Shown here: positions 44,785 to 53,380 of the stretch, one piece after another
How the letters are laid out: each line of letters opens with the position of its first letter
How positions within the stretch are numbered: the stretch's first letter is position 1
Virus record (IMG/VR): IMGVR_UViG_3300017751_003243
Coordinates: 1 to 64,000 of that record
Length of the DNA stretch: 64,000 nt
Source of the DNA: a virus
Direction: 5' to 3' (one strand)
Made by a program: the position numbers and the translations under genes
Notes under the pieces: model-generated
Databases searched by the model: none
What the model was told of the DNA's origin: nothing
Seen by the model: the letters and a program-made list of their open reading frames with translations, nothing else

Positions 44785-45391
44785 AGATTTAAGCCAATTC
44801 GGAAATCAAGTAGAATTAGAAACAACAACAGATGCAGAAATGCTGGTTGCTTGGGCTAATGACTTTGACTGGCAAAAATACAACCCACGTAAAGATGTTA
44901 ATCGTTGGGGACTGAGTGTTACAAGTTCAGACGGTACTTTTAATGGTATTGATTTAGATAGCTTGTATGAATACAACAAGGAGCATGGTACAGAGTACGG
45001 AGAAAAGGACTTTAACAAAGCAACTCCTGTACTAAACAAACAGATACACGATTTGTTATTACCATGGGAAGGACATTATTACAGAACACACTTTTTAAAA
45101 TTTGGTCCAGGTGGATTCTTTCCTCCACACAGGGATTGGGATTACAGCGGAGAGGCCATTGATACGTTTAGATTAATAATGCCATTACGTAATGTAAATC
45201 CTCCACAGTTTAATTTTATATTAGAAGGACAACAGTTACATTGGGAAGTAGGTAGAATGTATTTCATAGATACTTTGAAAATGCACTACTTGTTCAACAG
45301 TAGTTTTACAGATAGTTACTGGCTAATAGTAAATGTTGCCGCCAATGACGAAACAATAGAAGCAACAATGCGAAGGTTCAATCAAAAGTAA
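44774..45391 (+). CDS. Fe(II)/2-oxoglutarate oxygenase-like protein (aspartyl/asparaginyl hydroxylase style)
   Basis: A 205-residue protein. FGPGGFFPPHRDWD gives the H-x-D metal motif (His119, Asp121), and LKMHYLFN gives the distal His171. The FGPGG and PHRD context matches the aspartyl/asparaginyl beta-hydroxylase fold, as does the protein at 56991. It lies between two radical SAM genes, with 11-base overlap upstream and a 1-base overlap downstream. It probably hydroxylates a protein side chain or small molecule. The target is unknown. Confidence 0.7.
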   Translation: MDYRDLSQFGNQVELETTTDAEMLVAWANDFDWQKYNPRKDVNRWGLSVTSSDGTFNGIDLDSLYEYNKEHGTEYGEKDFNKATPVLNKQIHDLLLPWEGHYYRTHFLKFGPGGFFPPHRDWDYSGEAIDTFRLIMPLRNVNPPQFNFILEGQQLHWEVGRMYFIDTLKMHYLFNSSFTDSYWLIVNVAANDETIEATMRRFNQK

Positions 45392-46383
45392 TGTATAACC
45401 TAACGGATATAAGAGCAATTCATTTAGAAGTGACTAGTCGCTGTCAGGCAAAGTGCCCTATGTGTGCTAGAAGAATGAATGGCGGTCCGTTAAATCCTTT
45501 TATGGGCTTAGATGAAATAAACATTGACAAATTTATGGAATGGTTTGATGTAGATTTTATTAAACAGTTAAATCATTTAGGAATGTGTGGTAACTTGGGT
45601 GATCCTATAGTTGCAAAGGACACACTACAGATATATGAATACCTACGTGAGTCAAATCCTCACATGGGATTACAAATGCACACCAACGGCAGTGGTCGTA
45701 CAGACAAATGGTGGAAAGAATTAGCAAAATTAAAAGTAAATGTTGTGTTTGGCATAGATGGCCTGGCAGACACACACGCAAAATATAGAATTAACACAGA
45801 CTGGAAGAAGATCATACACAATGTTATGACCTTTGTAGACGCAGGTGGAAAAGCAAGATGGGATATGCTGGTGTTTGAACATAATCAACATCAGATAGAT
45901 GAATGTAGAGAACTATCTAAACGTTTAGGTATGGAAAACTTCTCTGTCAAGCACACTACACGTTTCAAAGACGGAAAGTTTGCTGTGTTAAATGAACAAG
46001 GACAACAAATAGATACTTTGTATCCATCACAAAAGAGTAAAGAGATGACCAGCAAAGTAAAACAAGCATCTGCAGAAACATTACCAACCATAAACTGTAA
46101 AGCAGTTAAGGACAGTATGTTATACGTAAGTGCATTAGGTACAGTTACTCCTTGTTGTTGGTTAGATCAACAATTTTATCCACCGTCACACGAGAATCGT
46201 ATAGACTATTTGAATAAAATTAAGATATGGCCAAACTTAAACGACACTAGCTTGAAAAGTATCTTTGCAAGTGGGTACTTTGATCTTATTGCAGGGTGTT
46301 GGAACAGTACAGGACTTAAAGAGTGTTCAAAACAATGTGGTAGTTTTGACAAATTAAACGAACAGTTCGTGGAGAGATCATGA
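45391..46383 (+). CDS. Radical SAM/SPASM protein (group B)
   Basis: A 330-residue protein with the classical order: N-terminal core CQAKCPMC (Cys18, 22, 25), then C-terminal SPASM-like cysteines TVTPCCWLD, AGCW and ECSKQCG. It matches the minus-strand protein at 55938 in the motif, in MxLDE/EHM ... after the cluster, in HTNGxG, FGIDGLxDT, and DAGGxARW(D/R)MLVF. SPASM enzymes commonly modify peptides, sugars or cyclise residues. Here the substrate is unknown. It overlaps the dehydrogenase-like gene by 4 bases. Confidence 0.87.
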   Translation: MYNLTDIRAIHLEVTSRCQAKCPMCARRMNGGPLNPFMGLDEINIDKFMEWFDVDFIKQLNHLGMCGNLGDPIVAKDTLQIYEYLRESNPHMGLQMHTNGSGRTDKWWKELAKLKVNVVFGIDGLADTHAKYRINTDWKKIIHNVMTFVDAGGKARWDMLVFEHNQHQIDECRELSKRLGMENFSVKHTTRFKDGKFAVLNEQGQQIDTLYPSQKSKEMTSKVKQASAETLPTINCKAVKDSMLYVSALGTVTPCCWLDQQFYPPSHENRIDYLNKIKIWPNLNDTSLKSIFASGYFDLIAGCWNSTGLKECSKQCGSFDKLNEQFVERS

Positions 46384-47126
46384 AAATATTAGTAGCAGGA
46401 TATGGAACAGTAGGAAAAGCACATGAAACATATCTAAGACCTTCCTTTGATGTTGAGATATACGATCCAATGAAGGGCTATAACGATATAAGCAAGGACA
46501 TAGACGGAGTAATCATATGTACAGCAACACCATCATTTGAAAATGGTGCTTGTATAGTAAACTCTGTGTATGATGTAATAAGCAGAGTACCTAACGTGCC
46601 TATAATAATTAAAAGCACAATAAGTTTAGAAGGTTGGAAGGCAATAAAACAAGACTTCCCCAAACATGATATTACATTTAGTCCGGAGTTTTTAAGAAAC
46701 AAAACAGCAACAGAAGATTTAGCTAATTCAGAATATTTTATGTTAGCAGAAGGTAACACACAGTTTTGGAGTACAATATTAGTAACTATGTTTGGTACGC
46801 CAACAATTAACCTTTACAATAAAGCAGAAGAATTAATACTTGTTAAATATTTCCGCAACAGTTTTCTAGCAAACAAGGTTGCTTTCTTTAATCAAGTTTA
46901 TGATCTGTGTAAAGCTACAGGTGTAGACTATGATAAGGTTGCTGAAGGTGTAGGAAAAGATAGACGAATAGGTTCAAGCCACACAGAAGTTACAGAGGAA
47001 AGAGGCTTTGGTGGTCATTGTTTTCCTAAAGACATACAAGCAATAATTTATACTGCAAAACAAAACGGCGTTGACTTAACTTTGTTACAAGAAGCATTGG
47101 AGTATAATAAGAAAGTTAGAAAATGA
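46380..47126 (+). CDS. Truncated nucleotide-sugar (UDP-glucose) dehydrogenase-like protein
   Basis: A 248-residue protein. ILVAGYGTVGKAHE is the NAD-binding motif, IKSTISLEGW the strand after the first domain, and TFSPEFLRNKTATEDL and KYFRNSFLANKVAFFNQ the UDP-glucose dehydrogenase core. GFGGHCFPKD supplies the catalytic Cys214. Family members normally have about 390-450 residues. This protein stops soon after the catalytic Cys helix and so lacks the C-terminal UDP-binding domain. It may be a partner subunit, a specialised variant or a non-functional remnant. It is co-transcribed with a full-length relative at 41098. Confidence 0.75.
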   Translation: MKILVAGYGTVGKAHETYLRPSFDVEIYDPMKGYNDISKDIDGVIICTATPSFENGACIVNSVYDVISRVPNVPIIIKSTISLEGWKAIKQDFPKHDITFSPEFLRNKTATEDLANSEYFMLAEGNTQFWSTILVTMFGTPTINLYNKAEELILVKYFRNSFLANKVAFFNQVYDLCKATGVDYDKVAEGVGKDRRIGSSHTEVTEERGFGGHCFPKDIQAIIYTAKQNGVDLTLLQEALEYNKKVRK

Positions 47127-47512
47127 GATTATTATTAGTAGCAATTTTTATGTGTATTATAGTTTCGGTAGGAGACAGTAAAGCATTAGATTTAAAACAG
47201 TTTTACAAAGAACCTTTAACAGAAACTGATAAGGCAGGTATCATTGCTTTTAATATATTACAAACAATAGATATGTTACAGACTTTAGAAATAGCAAACA
47301 ATGACAACTATTATGAAAAGAATAAAATATTAGGTAAGCACCCAAATGAGTTTCAAGTTATAACTTATTTTATTGCTAGAGGATTTGCACACTATGAAGC
47401 AACAAAGATGATACCTGAGAAATATAGATCCATATGGCATACGTATAATGTTGTTTATAATTATGATGTTATTAGAGATAATCACAGTATAGGAATAAGA
47501 ATAGGCTTTTAA
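47123..47512 (+). CDS. Small secreted or membrane-anchored protein
   Basis: A 129-residue protein starting MRLLLVAIFMCIIVSVGDSKA, a signal-peptide-like stretch with Arg2, a hydrophobic core of about residues 3-16 and a likely cleavage after SKA. The mature part has NILQTIDMLQTLEIA and EKNKILGKHPNEFQVITYFI, and further Tyr/His-rich segments, a pattern of small periplasmic or inner-membrane proteins I have seen in phages, though I cannot name the family. It overlaps its neighbours by 4 and 1 bases. Confidence 0.6.
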   Translation: MRLLLVAIFMCIIVSVGDSKALDLKQFYKEPLTETDKAGIIAFNILQTIDMLQTLEIANNDNYYEKNKILGKHPNEFQVITYFIARGFAHYEATKMIPEKYRSIWHTYNVVYNYDVIRDNHSIGIRIGF

Positions 47513-48120
47513 TGAAAATAGATATACACGATATAAAGTTCTGGATGGACGCAATACGTAACAGCGAAGATAAAGAACGTACACTTGAGAGTTTCTGGGA
47601 CGGTCAGATTAAAAGTAAGCTCTGGCTAATTGAAGCACTTGAAAAACACAAGTCTATTAGAAATGCAGAGTTTGTAATACATGGCGGTTGGAACGGAGTA
47701 CTAGCTTGTATGATGTTCAATAGTGAACTAGGTTGCAAACACATAACAAGCATTGACATAGATCCTAAGTGTAAAGAGATAGCAAGTACAATGAACAAAC
47801 GTTATGAGATGGAAGGTAAGTTTGAAAGTGTAACTGCTGATATGTGTGAATATGAATATACTAGAGAGCCTTACTTTGTTATCAATACAAGCTGTGAACA
47901 CATCACACAAGAACAATACAACACTTGGTTAGACAAAGTACCAGATGGAGCACAAATTATTTTACAAAGTAACAATTACTTTGAATTAGATGAACACGTA
48001 AACTGTAGCAAGGACCTTAAAGAGTTTGAATGGAAAAGTAAATTAAATGTATCTGAAAAAGCAGAACTTGAACTGCCTAAGTATACAAGGTATATGTTAG
48101 TTGGAAGGAAAAACAAATGA
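47512..48120 (+). CDS. SAM-dependent methyltransferase-like protein
   Basis: A 202-residue protein. FVIHGGWNGVLACMM looks like motif I of class I methyltransferases (G-x-G variant), followed by ITSIDIDPKCKEIA, with the acidic residue that binds SAM ribose. YFVINTSCEHIT would be the motif IV region. The first glycine motif is degenerate and there are no obvious specificity domains. It lies 4 bases overlapping hemC, so a role in tetrapyrrole methylation is possible, but this is not the SAM-uroporphyrinogen methyltransferase family. Confidence 0.55.
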   Translation: MKIDIHDIKFWMDAIRNSEDKERTLESFWDGQIKSKLWLIEALEKHKSIRNAEFVIHGGWNGVLACMMFNSELGCKHITSIDIDPKCKEIASTMNKRYEMEGKFESVTADMCEYEYTREPYFVINTSCEHITQEQYNTWLDKVPDGAQIILQSNNYFELDEHVNCSKDLKEFEWKSKLNVSEKAELELPKYTRYMLVGRKNK

Positions 48121-48956
48121 AAGTAAGGGTAGGAGTTAGAGGTAGTGAACTAGCATTGTCAATGGCAGAAATAGTAACTAGAAAATTAGAACAACTAAAC
48201 TGTACTGTAGAAATTGTTCCAATCAAATCAGATGGAGATATCCACGAAGATAAAGTTATTGCTGATATAGGTGGCAAAGGAGTGTTTTGTAAACGCATAG
48301 AAGATGAATTGTACAATGGTGCTGTTGATGTAGCTGTACACAGCACAAAGGACTTACCAACTGTAATGCCAAAAGAGTTAATACTTGCGGCAGTATTAAA
48401 ACGTAACGATCCAAGAGATTGTTACTTGGGTAAATTCTTTCCAGGTGCAAGAGTAGGAACAGGTAGTCCAAGAAGAATAGCACAACTTAAAAATAACTTT
48501 AAGGTAGACTTTGAGATAAAACATATCAGAGGAAATATTGCAACACGCATTAAGAAATTAAATGACGGTGATTATGATGCCATTATTTTGGCAAGAGCAG
48601 GACTTGAAATACTAGGATTAGAAAAATATATAACACATACATTTGACTTTGATAAAATGTTACCAGCGGTTGGACAAGGTGTTATTGCTGTACAGACACG
48701 TACTATGAGCCCTTACACAGCTCTAGTAAGGCAAATAAACCACTTGGATACATTTTATAGTGTATTAGCAGAACGTACAGCATTGAAGTTCTTAGACGGT
48801 GATTGTCATAGTGCAGTAGGAGTACTTGCACAGGTAGTAGGAGATTGTATTACACTAAAAGGAATCAACTACGAAAACATGAAACAGTCTACAGTTACAG
48901 GAAAGATATTGGAATATAAACAAATAGGTGAACAAGTAGGATTAGCAATAAAATGA
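48117..48956 (+). CDS. hemC: Porphobilinogen deaminase / hydroxymethylbilane synthase (HemC)
   Basis: It joins four porphobilinogens into hydroxymethylbilane. Family motifs are clear: VRGSELALSMAE (N-terminal Arg), KSDGDIHEDK, IGGKGVFCKRIEDEL, AVHSTKDLP with catalytic Asp79, GTGSPRRIAQL, IRGNIATRI and LARAGLEILGL. FLDGDCHSAVG carries Cys230, the attachment point of the dipyrromethane cofactor. At 279 aa it is shorter than the usual ~310, reduced in the C-terminal domain. All key residues are present, so it can be active. Its product goes to uroporphyrinogen III through HemD, which I do not see here, and then to HemE, encoded at 32433. Confidence 0.94.
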   Translation: MKVRVGVRGSELALSMAEIVTRKLEQLNCTVEIVPIKSDGDIHEDKVIADIGGKGVFCKRIEDELYNGAVDVAVHSTKDLPTVMPKELILAAVLKRNDPRDCYLGKFFPGARVGTGSPRRIAQLKNNFKVDFEIKHIRGNIATRIKKLNDGDYDAIILARAGLEILGLEKYITHTFDFDKMLPAVGQGVIAVQTRTMSPYTALVRQINHLDTFYSVLAERTALKFLDGDCHSAVGVLAQVVGDCITLKGINYENMKQSTVTGKILEYKQIGEQVGLAIK

Positions 48957-50257
48957 GTAAAACATTTTGCCCACTACCCTGGATACATTTAGCGACACGA
49001 CCTAACGGAGATGTTAGAGTTTGCTGTACTGCCAATGCCAGTGGTGCGGGTAAACAAGATGAAAAGACAGCAGGACTTGTTAAGAAAGATGGTATTGCTA
49101 TGAACCTACGTGACCATACAATAGAAGAAGTATGGAACAGCGAACACATGAGAAGAACAAGACTTCAAATGCTCAATGGCGAAATACCTGCTAGTTGTAC
49201 TAAATGCTTTAATGAAGAAGCAAAAGGTATTTCAAGTAAACGCCAATGGGAAAGTGCAGAATGGAAAGAACGTTTAGACTTTGATAAACTTATTGCAAGT
49301 ACAAAGGAAGATGGTACTGCACCTGTAAACATTCCTTACTTCGATTTACGTTTAGGTAACCTATGCCAATTGAAATGCGTTATGTGTAGTCCACATGATA
49401 GTTCAAGTTGGATTAAAGAATGGAAACTACAGTATCCGCAGTATAAGAACAAGGACCTAGTTGCTGACCAAGGTTGGGACGATCAATATGATTATACCTG
49501 GTATAAAAAAGGATCGTTTATAGATTCAATGAAAGACCAGGCACAGCATATACAAGAACTGTACTTTGCAGGCGGAGAACCGTTACTAATACCTGAACAT
49601 TATAAAATATTAGAGTTTATGGTCGACGAAGGATATGCAAAAAATTGCAACCTACGATATAATTCAAATGGATTAGAATTACCAGACAAGTTATTTAAAC
49701 TATGGGATCATTTTAAGGAAGTACGTTTTAATTTTAGCATTGACGCATATGGTGAACGTAATGATTATATACGTTACCCAAGCAAGTGGTCGGACGTTGA
49801 AACCAACTTAAAGAGATTAGATCAAAATACAAAGGATAATACGGTTATCAATATTGCCTGTGCAATACAATTATTAAACGTAGGTTACATAGATGAATTA
49901 GCTGAATGGAAAATGGATCAAGGCTTTAGCAAGATTAATCCATCAATGTTTGGCGGCGGAATCATAGGAACGCATTTGGTTTATTTGCCATCGTACCTAA
50001 ATGTACAAGTACTACCACAAGAAGCAAAACTATGGGCTAAACAAAAGATTGAAAATTTTATTGACAGACAGAAGTTTAATTTAGAATTTAATCAACACCC
50101 ATACGGTGCTCAACGTTGGAGAGGACTAATTAAATACATGATGCAAGATGATTGGGGAAACAAACTTCCTGCACTACAAGAATACTTAAAGATAACAGAT
50201 GAAAGACGTGAAACAGACTTTAGAAAAACATTTCCAGAGCTTGGGAGATATATGTAA
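48953..50257 (+). CDS. Radical SAM protein, N-terminal SPASM-like type (group A)
   Basis: A 434-residue protein. N-terminal Cys module: FCPLPWIHLA ... VRVCCTANASG ... EEVWNSEH ... SCTKCFNEEAKG. The core follows with CQLKCVMC (Cys138, 142, 145). YFAGGEPLLIPEHY is the GGEP motif, and FSIDAYGERNDYIRY follows. It ends in KTFPELGRYM, the group signature. It overlaps hemC by 4 bases and the aminotransferase gene by 1, linking tetrapyrrole and radical SAM genes in one transcript. Confidence 0.87.
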   Translation: MSKTFCPLPWIHLATRPNGDVRVCCTANASGAGKQDEKTAGLVKKDGIAMNLRDHTIEEVWNSEHMRRTRLQMLNGEIPASCTKCFNEEAKGISSKRQWESAEWKERLDFDKLIASTKEDGTAPVNIPYFDLRLGNLCQLKCVMCSPHDSSSWIKEWKLQYPQYKNKDLVADQGWDDQYDYTWYKKGSFIDSMKDQAQHIQELYFAGGEPLLIPEHYKILEFMVDEGYAKNCNLRYNSNGLELPDKLFKLWDHFKEVRFNFSIDAYGERNDYIRYPSKWSDVETNLKRLDQNTKDNTVINIACAIQLLNVGYIDELAEWKMDQGFSKINPSMFGGGIIGTHLVYLPSYLNVQVLPQEAKLWAKQKIENFIDRQKFNLEFNQHPYGAQRWRGLIKYMMQDDWGNKLPALQEYLKITDERRETDFRKTFPELGRYM

Positions 50258-51378
50258 TGGAATATAAAGGACTAATACTAGGACAACAGACTGACGTAAG
50301 TGTAGACACTGAACACTGGAAGTTTGGCACAATTAAAGACGGAGTCAAGTTAATTGACAACCTTTTATATTATAGTGCGTTTAGTCTAGGATATGACGAC
50401 CATGGTATCATTGATAAAGTATGTACTAGAATGAAAGGATTCAAACACGAGACAGGTGACAGTTTGTTTTTTGGTCATTCAGGACCAGCTGTAAATTCAC
50501 CACACATTGATTTAGCAAATAGATTGTATAACATGACCGATGGATACAGACCTGTGTTTGCATTATCAGGAAGTGACGGAGTAGAAGTTGCTATCAAGTT
50601 AGCCTTTGCATATCATCAAAGATGTGGAAATACTAGAAAGAAAATAGTATCATTTGACGATGCGTATCATGGATCAACTTTACTGTCAATGAGTGTTGGA
50701 GATGTACACTTTCAAAGTGCATACTACGGAATGGATCCATATCAAAACGTAATTAAATTATCACGCAATAATTTAGAACAGGAAGTTGATTGGGACGATG
50801 TTGCTTGTATCGTTGTAGAAACTTGTCCACATGATCAAGATATATCACCTTATGGGTATGACGTTTGGAATAAAGTAAATGAGATACAAGCCAAACATGA
50901 TGTACTCGTAATCATAGATGATGTGTTTATGGGTGGCGGTAAAACAGGAGACTTCTTTGGTTGGAGTAAACAACCTGTTAAGCCTGATCTATTTGTAATG
51001 GGCAAGGCAATTACAGGAGGCTTCTTTCCGTTATCAATGGCTATGTTTAATGAGAAAGTACATGAAAAAATAAAAGACGGAAAGTGGTTACATGGACACA
51101 CATACAGTATGACCCTGTCAGGTGTATTGTGTATGGACGAATACTTAAACGTTTTAGAAAATTACAAGTATATGGATAACGTTAATAATGTTATAGAACT
51201 TGCAAGACAGAATTTATCAATCGATGGTTGGAACATCAGCGGAAACTTTGGCACTACTTTTATGATAAACAAAAGTGATAAGCATTTTAGGTTTATTGTA
51301 CCTATTAATGCAGACCAAGAATACTTTGATGCAATACCAGATACGTTAAAAGAAATGGAAAAGGTACACGGATTATGA
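50257..51378 (+). CDS. Class III PLP-dependent aminotransferase-like protein
   Basis: A 373-residue protein. The SGSDGVEVAIKLA motif and DDAYHGSTLLSMSVGD resemble class III aminotransferases of the BioA/acetylornithine type. IIDDVFMGGGKTG has the acidic pair (Asp221/222) facing the pyridine nitrogen of PLP, and MGKAITGGFF gives the Schiff-base Lys250. HGHTYSMTLSG corresponds to the HGPTF-type substrate-binding loop. The presence of hem genes raises glutamate-1-semialdehyde aminomutase (HemL), but the motifs fit BioA-like members better. The real substrate, probably an amino or keto sugar or an amino acid, is unknown. Confidence 0.75.
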   Translation: MEYKGLILGQQTDVSVDTEHWKFGTIKDGVKLIDNLLYYSAFSLGYDDHGIIDKVCTRMKGFKHETGDSLFFGHSGPAVNSPHIDLANRLYNMTDGYRPVFALSGSDGVEVAIKLAFAYHQRCGNTRKKIVSFDDAYHGSTLLSMSVGDVHFQSAYYGMDPYQNVIKLSRNNLEQEVDWDDVACIVVETCPHDQDISPYGYDVWNKVNEIQAKHDVLVIIDDVFMGGGKTGDFFGWSKQPVKPDLFVMGKAITGGFFPLSMAMFNEKVHEKIKDGKWLHGHTYSMTLSGVLCMDEYLNVLENYKYMDNVNNVIELARQNLSIDGWNISGNFGTTFMINKSDKHFRFIVPINADQEYFDAIPDTLKEMEKVHGL

Positions 51379-51899
51379 GAGTAGGAATCACAGGACATTT
51401 GTCAGGACTAGGTAAAGAACTTTATACACGCATACCAGATAGTATAGGATTTGACTTAGGCAGTCATCATGACATAAAAAATCCTGATCCTTGGATTGAC
51501 GCCTTATTAAGTTGTGACGTTTTTATTAACAATGCGTATGATGGATTTCATCAAGCTAATATGTTAGAAAAAGTTTTTTTAAAGTGGATGAATGAGGATA
51601 AAACAATTATAAACATTAGCAGTACTGCTTCTGAAATAAAACATATAAATTATCAAATGGGATTTTATCCTATACATAAAAAAGCACTAGACGAAGCCTG
51701 CATGAGATTACAACACATAGAGAAAAAGTGTAGAGTAGTAAATATTAAAATAGGTTGGATGGACACGCCTATGACAGAAGGATTTGATACAGCTAAATTG
51801 CCCGTTGATGGTGTAGCCACAAAGATTATAGATGTAATGAATGATAAAGATATAACATCAATAACAATAGAAGGTCCATGGCAAAAGTGGGATTACTAA
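51375..51899 (+). CDS. Short-chain dehydrogenase/reductase-like protein
   Basis: A 174-residue protein. RVGITGHLSGLGKELY matches the TGxxxGxG cofactor motif. The INNAYDG segment corresponds to NNAG, and NISSTAS supplies the catalytic-type Ser. YPIHKKALDEA supplies the Y-x-x-x-K pair. It is shorter than usual (about 240-250), lacking most of the C-terminal substrate region. It follows the aminotransferase with a 4-base overlap and is next to a radical SAM gene, with a second SDR protein on the other side. Confidence 0.75.
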   Translation: MRVGITGHLSGLGKELYTRIPDSIGFDLGSHHDIKNPDPWIDALLSCDVFINNAYDGFHQANMLEKVFLKWMNEDKTIINISSTASEIKHINYQMGFYPIHKKALDEACMRLQHIEKKCRVVNIKIGWMDTPMTEGFDTAKLPVDGVATKIIDVMNDKDITSITIEGPWQKWDY

Positions 51900-52832
51900 A
51901 TGAAACTAGTATACAAGGACATTACAAAAAACGATTGGTTCTTAGTTAGTTGGACACTATCTAATAAGTGTAACTATCGTTGTGAGTACTGCCCCGACAT
52001 ACTACACAATGGTAGCACAGGACAACCACGTTGGGAAACTGTAGAACGTTTTATAAAAAATTTAAAAGTAAACAAGGATATCTGTTTTAGAATAAGTGGT
52101 GGTGAACCTACGTATTGGAAACACTTTATAGACATGGCAAAGTGTGCCAAGGAGCAAGGACATAAGTTTACATTTGTAAGTAATGGAAGTCAAAAGCCAG
52201 AGTACTTCAAACGTATTGCACCCTATACAGATGCTATGATGTTAAGCTATCATAAAGCATACGCAGATCCAGAACATTTTATAAAAGTAATAAATGAAAG
52301 CGGAATCAATACAGTTGTAAACATGATGTTATTGCCAACAGACTTTGAAGAAGCATTTAAGATATCAGAACTAATTTATAGCAATACAGATATAGCAAGT
52401 ATTGAGCCTAAAGTTATTGTAGATAAAACATCTAGTGAAAGTATTACAAATGAAGTTGTTACATATACACAGCAACAAAAGGATACAATTAAGAATTGGC
52501 CCTTTAGTAGAGATATACATTTCGGAGATGTACACAGAGGCGAAATGCAATTACAATACAATGACTGGTTCAAGGATAGCAAAGACGTAGACGCTAATCA
52601 ACTAATACTAGAAGGTAAGAACAAATTTGTAGGTTGGAAATGTTGGGCAGGTGTTGACGGAGTAAATATAGATATGTGGGGCAATATGTATAGAGCAGAC
52701 TGTCAGTTCGGTGGAGCAATAGGTAATTTAGAAAGATACAAGTTGCCAACAGAACCTATAGTATGTGGTAAAAGCATTTGCAGTTGTCTAAGCGACATAT
52801 ACATTAAGAAAGAACAAGTAGCAGAACTATGA
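51900..52832 (+). CDS. Radical SAM protein (group C)
   Basis: A 310-residue protein. CNYRCEYC at Cys24, 28, 31 is the cluster motif and FRISGGEPTYWKHFIDM the GGEP motif. The opening MKLVYKDITK and the later FVGWKCWAG match the protein at 43807, while the C-terminal region has KCWAG, ADC and the cluster VCGKSICSC, likely auxiliary-cluster ligands. It lies between two short SDR genes (51375, 52829), a radical SAM-SDR sandwich, all in close coupling. Confidence 0.85.
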   Translation: MKLVYKDITKNDWFLVSWTLSNKCNYRCEYCPDILHNGSTGQPRWETVERFIKNLKVNKDICFRISGGEPTYWKHFIDMAKCAKEQGHKFTFVSNGSQKPEYFKRIAPYTDAMMLSYHKAYADPEHFIKVINESGINTVVNMMLLPTDFEEAFKISELIYSNTDIASIEPKVIVDKTSSESITNEVVTYTQQQKDTIKNWPFSRDIHFGDVHRGEMQLQYNDWFKDSKDVDANQLILEGKNKFVGWKCWAGVDGVNIDMWGNMYRADCQFGGAIGNLERYKLPTEPIVCGKSICSCLSDIYIKKEQVAEL

Positions 52833-53380
52833 GCAAAATATTAGTAACAGGAAATCCTAACTACGAAGGTTTATGCAAAGGTATCTATGAAGCATATAAT
52901 CATAATAGGGTAGAGTTCATTGGCAGATGGAATGACTGGGATCTAGGAGACTTTGAAAAAGTCGCCAACTATGCGAAAGACTTTGATGTATTTGTAAACA
53001 GTCAGTATGGTCCTGATGGAGAACAGGTAGATATATTAAATGCTGTATACGATAAGTTTGAAAGAGGACATATAATTAATATCAGCAGTACAACAAGTTT
53101 CTGGGGTGACGGTTATAGTCCGGAAGGGTATCTTGAAAACAAAACTGCACTTGATAAAAGAAGCAAAGAACTTTGTAAGAATGTATGTTGGGGTAATAGT
53201 AAAATACGTATGAGCAATATTGCTTTTGGTCAACTAAATTCTAAAACACAAAAATTAAAAGACGATAAACACAAAATTAGTTTACAACAAGCAGGGCAAC
53301 TTGTTAAGTGGGTAATTGATAGTCCTACTTACACCAACGTTCACTATATAGCACTTGATCCTATACAAACAGATCTTTAA
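52829..53380 (+). CDS. Short-chain dehydrogenase/reductase-like protein
   Basis: A 183-residue protein. ILVTGNPNYEGLCKGIY has the T-G start of the cofactor motif but the glycine spacing is degenerate. INISSTTSFWG carries the Ser, and YLENKTALDKRSKEL the Y-x-x-x-K. It is a divergent sister of the protein at 51375. It overlaps the radical SAM gene by 4 bases. Its 3' end converges on the minus-strand gene 53361, overlapping by 20 bases. Confidence 0.65.
   Translation: MSKILVTGNPNYEGLCKGIYEAYNHNRVEFIGRWNDWDLGDFEKVANYAKDFDVFVNSQYGPDGEQVDILNAVYDKFERGHIINISSTTSFWGDGYSPEGYLENKTALDKRSKELCKNVCWGNSKIRMSNIAFGQLNSKTQKLKDDKHKISLQQAGQLVKWVIDSPTYTNVHYIALDPIQTDL

Noticed and set aside
50257-51378. Naming the aminotransferase hemL
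   Set aside because: SGSDGVEVAIKLA and YHGSTLLSMSVGD fit BioA-like enzymes better than HemL; proximity to hemC is not enough.
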